A stretch of DNA of 10,045 bases from Desulfobulbaceae bacterium UBA5611 (lineage in GTDB: Bacteria; Desulfobacterota; Desulfobulbia; Desulfobulbales; Desulfocapsaceae). The notes beneath the pieces were generated by a model. The model did no database searches and was not told the DNA's origin. It saw only the letters and a program-made list of their open reading frames with translations. Positions 7,771 to 10,045 of the stretch are shown here, one piece after another; the stretch's first letter is position 1; each line of letters opens with the position of its first letter. The position numbers were made by a program, and so were the translations under genes. The DNA lies in the NCBI GenBank assembly GCA_002424635.1, contig DIKT01000036.1, positions 1 to 10,045 on the forward strand, in the 5' to 3' direction.

Positions 7771-8166
7771 ATGCCAAACGATGAACAACACTTTTCACTG
7801 CTGCTGAAGACGGTCCGCTCCCTGCTTGGCCCTGTCGGCTGTCCGTGGGATCAGAAACAATCCACTCTCAGTCTGAGAAAATATTTCATAGAAGAGTTCG
7901 CCGAAATTATCGCCGCCATCGACAATAATGATCCGGATAACCTCTGTGAAGAACTGGGCGATATGCTGTTCCTGCTGGTCCTGATGGCTGAAATCAATAA
8001 AAAAAATGGCAATTTTACCCTTAATGATACTATCAGAAGAATTAATGAAAAGATGATTCGCCGCCATCCCCACGTTTTTGCCGATGGTGAACAAGGTACT
8101 GACGAGGAGCTGGAGGAACAGTGGCGGACAATCAAATCTCAAGAAAAAGAGAAAAAAAGAAATTGA
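7771..8166 (+). CDS. mazG: Single-domain MazG-type nucleotide pyrophosphohydrolase
   Basis: MazG-fold all-alpha NTP pyrophosphohydrolases convert (d)NTPs to NMP plus PPi, removing aberrant nucleotides. The start of the fold, CPWDQKQSTLSL (24-35), is typical of MazG. The Mg-binding motif is complete: Glu41, Glu42, Glu45 (EEFAE) and Glu61...Asp64 (EELGD). RRHPHVFADGE (97-107) is the other family hallmark. It has 131 residues, whereas E. coli MazG has about 263 with two such domains. This protein stops just after the end of the first domain (WRTIKSQEKEKK). No second-domain remnant is visible in any plus-strand frame of the next 187 nt, so it is a short form rather than a recent frameshift. No clear Shine-Dalgarno precedes the ATG; it may be translated as part of the upstream operon (67 nt gap). 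Confidence 0.9.
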   Translation: MPNDEQHFSLLLKTVRSLLGPVGCPWDQKQSTLSLRKYFIEEFAEIIAAIDNNDPDNLCEELGDMLFLLVLMAEINKKNGNFTLNDTIRRINEKMIRRHPHVFADGEQGTDEELEEQWRTIKSQEKEKKRN

Positions 8167-8191
8167 CACGACTGCAGAGCCGTTGTATTTA
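8163..8191 (+). promoter_or_regulatory. Candidate promoter for the rpsF operon
   Basis: A perfect TTGACA -35 box (8163-8168) overlaps the mazG stop codon. It is followed after 17 nt by TATTTA (8186-8191). A better -10 match, TATACT, lies at 8190-8195 but with an over-long 21-nt spacer. A start near 8198-8203 would give rpsF a leader of about 150 nt. The -10 assignment is uncertain. Confidence 0.35.
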
Positions 8192-8266
8192 TACTTGTTT
8201 TTTACTCAATGTTGGATAATTCTACAAAAGCCAACATCCTGGCCAGGCAATAGTGCCGGACAGGTA

Positions 8267-8348
8267 CCTCTTCGCTTTCTGCCATTTTCCTGGTGAAAGC
8301 CGAAAATCAGGGATAACAGATCCCGACAATCATGGGTCCACGAGGAGG
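8267..8348 (+). promoter_or_regulatory. Structured rpsF leader with anti-Shine-Dalgarno pairing (candidate S6:S18 autoregulatory element)
   Basis: CCTCTTCG (8267-8274) can pair along all 8 positions, one a G-U wobble, with CGAGGAGG (8341-8348), the rpsF Shine-Dalgarno. Inside it CCAT (8282-8285) can pair with ATGG (8332-8335). Enclosed hairpins are ATTTTC/GAAAAT (8284-8289 with 8302-8307, containing GG/CC at 8292-8293 with 8300-8301) and GGGAT/ATCCC (8310-8314 with 8320-8324). Some pairings exclude others, as expected of a switch. Many bacteria control rpsF through a leader structure with a CCG element bound by the S6:S18 complex. CCG occurs here at 8300-8302 and 8323-8325, but I cannot confirm that this leader matches the published consensus. 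Confidence 0.4.
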
Positions 8349-8353
8349 AACAC

Positions 8354-8770
8354 ATGCGCAGGTACGAAACGATCTATATTCTTCGACCAAATCTTGGAGA
8401 AGAAGAGATCAACACAATTATTGACAATACCACGGCCATTATCCTGAAAGAAGGCGGCGCCATTATCCATCTTGATCGCTGGGGTCTGCGCAAATTCGCT
8501 TATCCGATCAAAAAAGAGACTCAGGGTACGTATATCTTAGTTGATTATGCGACCGAGCCGGCGGCCGTCTTCGAGATGGAGCGTAAATTCAGGATTGATG
8601 ACTCTGTCCTCAAATACATGACCGTCAAGCTTGCAGACGATATTACCGAGGAAAAGATTGAACAGGCCAAAGTTGACATTGCAACCCGTAAGGCCGCTAA
8701 AGAATCCGGAGATTCTGATGACAATGATGATTCTGATGACTCCCACGATTCTGACCATTCTGAAGACTAA
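8354..8770 (+). CDS. rpsF: 30S ribosomal protein S6 with acidic C-terminal tail
   Basis: S6 binds the central domain of 16S rRNA on the small-subunit platform as a heterodimer with S18. The start RRYETIYILRPNLGEEE and the core LDRWGLRKFAYPIKK (40-54) with Tyr60 are typical. The ferredoxin-like core ends near residue 94. The ATG follows a strong GAGGAGGA site (8342-8349). A basic/acidic linker (95-118) is followed by a 20-residue tail made almost wholly of Asp, Ser, Asn, His and Glu (119-138). E. coli S6 also has an acidic tail, extended with Glu by RimK, but this Asp/Ser repeat form is different. rpsR follows after 43 nt, the common order. Confidence 0.97.
   Translation: MRRYETIYILRPNLGEEEINTIIDNTTAIILKEGGAIIHLDRWGLRKFAYPIKKETQGTYILVDYATEPAAVFEMERKFRIDDSVLKYMTVKLADDITEEKIEQAKVDIATRKAAKESGDSDDNDDSDDSHDSDHSED
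8711..8764 (+). repeat. Three 18-bp in-frame tandem repeats in the rpsF tail
   Basis: Three consecutive 18-bp units begin GATTCTGA at 8711, 8729 and 8747. Units 1 and 2 share their first 12 bases (GATTCTGATGAC); unit 3 has diverged after the first 8. The period is a multiple of three, so copy-number change would lengthen or shorten the Asp-Ser-Asp tail by six residues without breaking the frame. Confidence 0.75.
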
Positions 8771-8813
8771 ATCTCAACCTCATCCACTTCATAAATAATA
8801 CAGGAAATTCAAC

Positions 8814-9056
8814 ATGCCTCCTATTAAACGCGTTTTTGCACGAAAAAAGGTCTGCAGGTTCTGCACTACCGACCAGGAAACGATTATCAATTATAAGGAT
8901 CTGAAGACAATACGTTATTTTATTTCTGAGCGCGGCAAGATCATGCCTCGCCGTATTTCCGGAACCTGCGCCACCCACCAGCGTCAGCTGTGTGAAGCAA
9001 TTAAGAAAGCACGCCAAATCGCCTTGTTACCATATACTGGTTCCATTCCGCGATAA
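8814..9056 (+). CDS. rpsR: 30S ribosomal protein S18
   Basis: S18 partners S6 on the platform of the small subunit. The 80-residue length and blocks INYKDLKTIRYFISERGKI (25-43), PRRISGTCATHQRQL (45-59) and ALLPYT (69-74) are diagnostic. Cys14 and Cys17 (CRFC) together with Cys52 and His55 (CATH) keep a possible zinc-ribbon set, as in cysteine-containing ('C+') ribosomal proteins; zinc binding is inferred. An AGGA site at 8802-8805 lies 8 nt before the ATG. The next gene starts 20 nt downstream, so the three genes very likely share a transcript. Confidence 0.97.
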   Translation: MPPIKRVFARKKVCRFCTTDQETIINYKDLKTIRYFISERGKIMPRRISGTCATHQRQLCEAIKKARQIALLPYTGSIPR

Positions 9057-9076
9057 AAAGGCAAGCGTATTAAACA

Positions 9077-10045
9077 GTGAATCAGGAAGCAGAAAACCCG
9101 GACGGGAAGACGATAGTTAAACATCTCCTTGTCGTGACTGGTGCTCTGCTGCTGCCTGGCCTGCAAAGTGCTGTTTTTGGTTGGCTTTATGTCGTTGTGC
9201 CTTTGCTGGTTTTTTATTATCTTTGCCGATTTGGCAGACATGTGGGTGGCAGATATCTCCTGCATGGGACACTACTTGCCTTGCTGGCAGGATTGACACT
9301 GCAAGTGGCAAGCCAGGTTATGCTCATCCTGACCCTGTTTCCGACCGGTTTCATGCTGGCTCGTTCGGTCGGGCAGAAAGATGCTCCAGCCATGACCGGT
9401 CTCAAAGGGTTTGTCGTTTTAAGCGTGTCCTGGTTGCTCTTTTCCGGCATGTATGCCATCACCGAAGGCAGCCATCCCTATCCCATGCTCCTGCAGTCAA
9501 TCAATCAGGGGATAGATGATGCATTGAAATATTATCAGGAAAATGAGCAAGTTCCGGCTGAATCTTATTATTTATTGGCTCAGACCTTCCTGCAGATTAA
9601 AGAACGGCTGACCCAGTTAATGCCGGCAATCCTGGCCTGCCTGGCCCTGATTACCGTTTGGCTGGCTATGGTGCTCGGCAACAGGCTGCTCGACAGACAT
9701 ACCGGACAAAGACCCTGGCCTGAATATCAATACTGGCAACTACCGGAGAAGCTGGTTTGGCTGATCGTCATAGCGGCCATCCTGGCGCTGATGCCTGTTC
9801 CAACGGCCAGAACCATTGGTTTTAATATGTTGTTGGTTGCCAGTCTTATTTATTGTTTTCAAGGCCTTGCCATTTTTCTCTTTTTTTTAAATAAATGGAA
9901 AGTCCCTTTATTCATCCGTTCCCTTCTCTATGTGATTGTTATTTTCCAATCATTGGGAACTATTTTTTTATCAGTGATCGGACTCGCTGATGTCTGGTTT
10001 GATTTAAGACACTTAAGCGGTCAGGATCCGGATCGTGAAGATACC
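9077..10045 (+). CDS. DUF2232 (YybS-like) membrane protein (partial, 3' end outside window)
   Basis: I read this frame by hand from a GTG at 9077; it is open to the right edge (323 codons). An in-frame TAA at 9071-9073 makes this the earliest possible start; the only ribosome-binding candidate (AAAAGG, 9056-9061) is about 15 nt away, so the start is moderately sure. Predicted membrane segments lie near 17-50 (two), 61-95 (two), 111-128, 181-202, 226-242, 247-271 and 281-303. A soluble amphipathic stretch at about 137-180 includes ESYYLLAQTFLQIKERL. This pattern, and the closing LADVWFDLR (303-311), fit the DUF2232/YybS family, which often sits beside rpsF-rpsR-rplI in Desulfobacterota and resembles Bacillus YybS. 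Family members are near 310-330 residues, so little is missing. Function is unknown; an ECF-transporter S-component-like fold has been suggested for related proteins. Confidence 0.85.
   Translation, partial: MNQEAENPDGKTIVKHLLVVTGALLLPGLQSAVFGWLYVVVPLLVFYYLCRFGRHVGGRYLLHGTLLALLAGLTLQVASQVMLILTLFPTGFMLARSVGQKDAPAMTGLKGFVVLSVSWLLFSGMYAITEGSHPYPMLLQSINQGIDDALKYYQENEQVPAESYYLLAQTFLQIKERLTQLMPAILACLALITVWLAMVLGNRLLDRHTGQRPWPEYQYWQLPEKLVWLIVIAAILALMPVPTARTIGFNMLLVASLIYCFQGLAIFLFFLNKWKVPLFIRSLLYVIVIFQSLGTIFLSVIGLADVWFDLRHLSGQDPDREDT

Noticed and set aside
7795..8169. A minus-strand open frame opposite mazG
   Set aside because: It is the antisense reading of a well-supported MazG domain and shows no motif of its own.
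8167..8353. Remnant of a second MazG domain after the mazG stop
   Set aside because: In the same frame a stretch resembling SMLDN is followed quickly by a stop. The other two plus-strand frames give no MazG-like helices or ExxD motifs, so the resemblance is probably chance.

Overview
The window looks like a chromosomal segment from an anaerobic Gram-negative bacterium with roughly 50% GC. Desulfobacterota (a sulfate- or sulfur-metabolising lineage) is my best guess. It rests on a carbon monoxide dehydrogenase / tetrahydrofolate one-carbon gene set sitting near an rpsF-rpsR-DUF2232 ribosomal cluster. This is inference from gene content; no 16S rRNA gene or other decisive phylogenetic marker is present.

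Left part, minus strand (1-4238): folD, then cooS, then metF, all read leftwards, with metF running off the left edge. FolD and MetF catalyse successive steps of the methyl branch of the Wood-Ljungdahl pathway, from methenyl/methylene-THF to methyl-THF. CooS interconverts CO2 and CO for the carbonyl branch. All iron-sulfur and Ni-Fe-S ligands expected of an anaerobic CO dehydrogenase are visible. A good sigma70-type promoter lies just upstream of folD. A 71-nt imperfect inverted repeat sits between cooS and metF. The metF product has an uncommon C-terminal extension of at least 90 residues with a coiled-coil-like stretch. No acetyl-CoA synthase, formyl-THF synthetase or CODH maturation gene is inside the window.

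Middle (4239-4526): an AT-rich 288-bp divergent intergenic region. It holds the folD promoter, several small dyad symmetries and no convincing gene.

Right part, plus strand (4527-8166): an AI-2E/PerM-family membrane protein, an M18 zinc aminopeptidase, a periplasmic lytic transglycosylase translationally coupled to the aminopeptidase (TAATG overlap), and a short single-domain MazG. They look like a loose housekeeping operon (cell wall, peptide and nucleotide sanitation) rather than a single pathway.

Far right (8167-10045): rpsF, rpsR and a DUF2232 (YybS-like) membrane protein cut by the right edge. rplI would commonly follow next. The leader of rpsF can fold so that an upstream segment pairs over 8 bp with the rpsF Shine-Dalgarno sequence, which fits autoregulation by the S6:S18 complex. 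S6 carries an acidic Asp/Ser/His tail encoded by three in-frame 18-bp tandem repeats.

I do not see a defence system, mobile element, CRISPR array or obviously new multi-gene system. The observations most worth following up are the metF extension, the rpsF leader and the cooS-metF inverted repeat.
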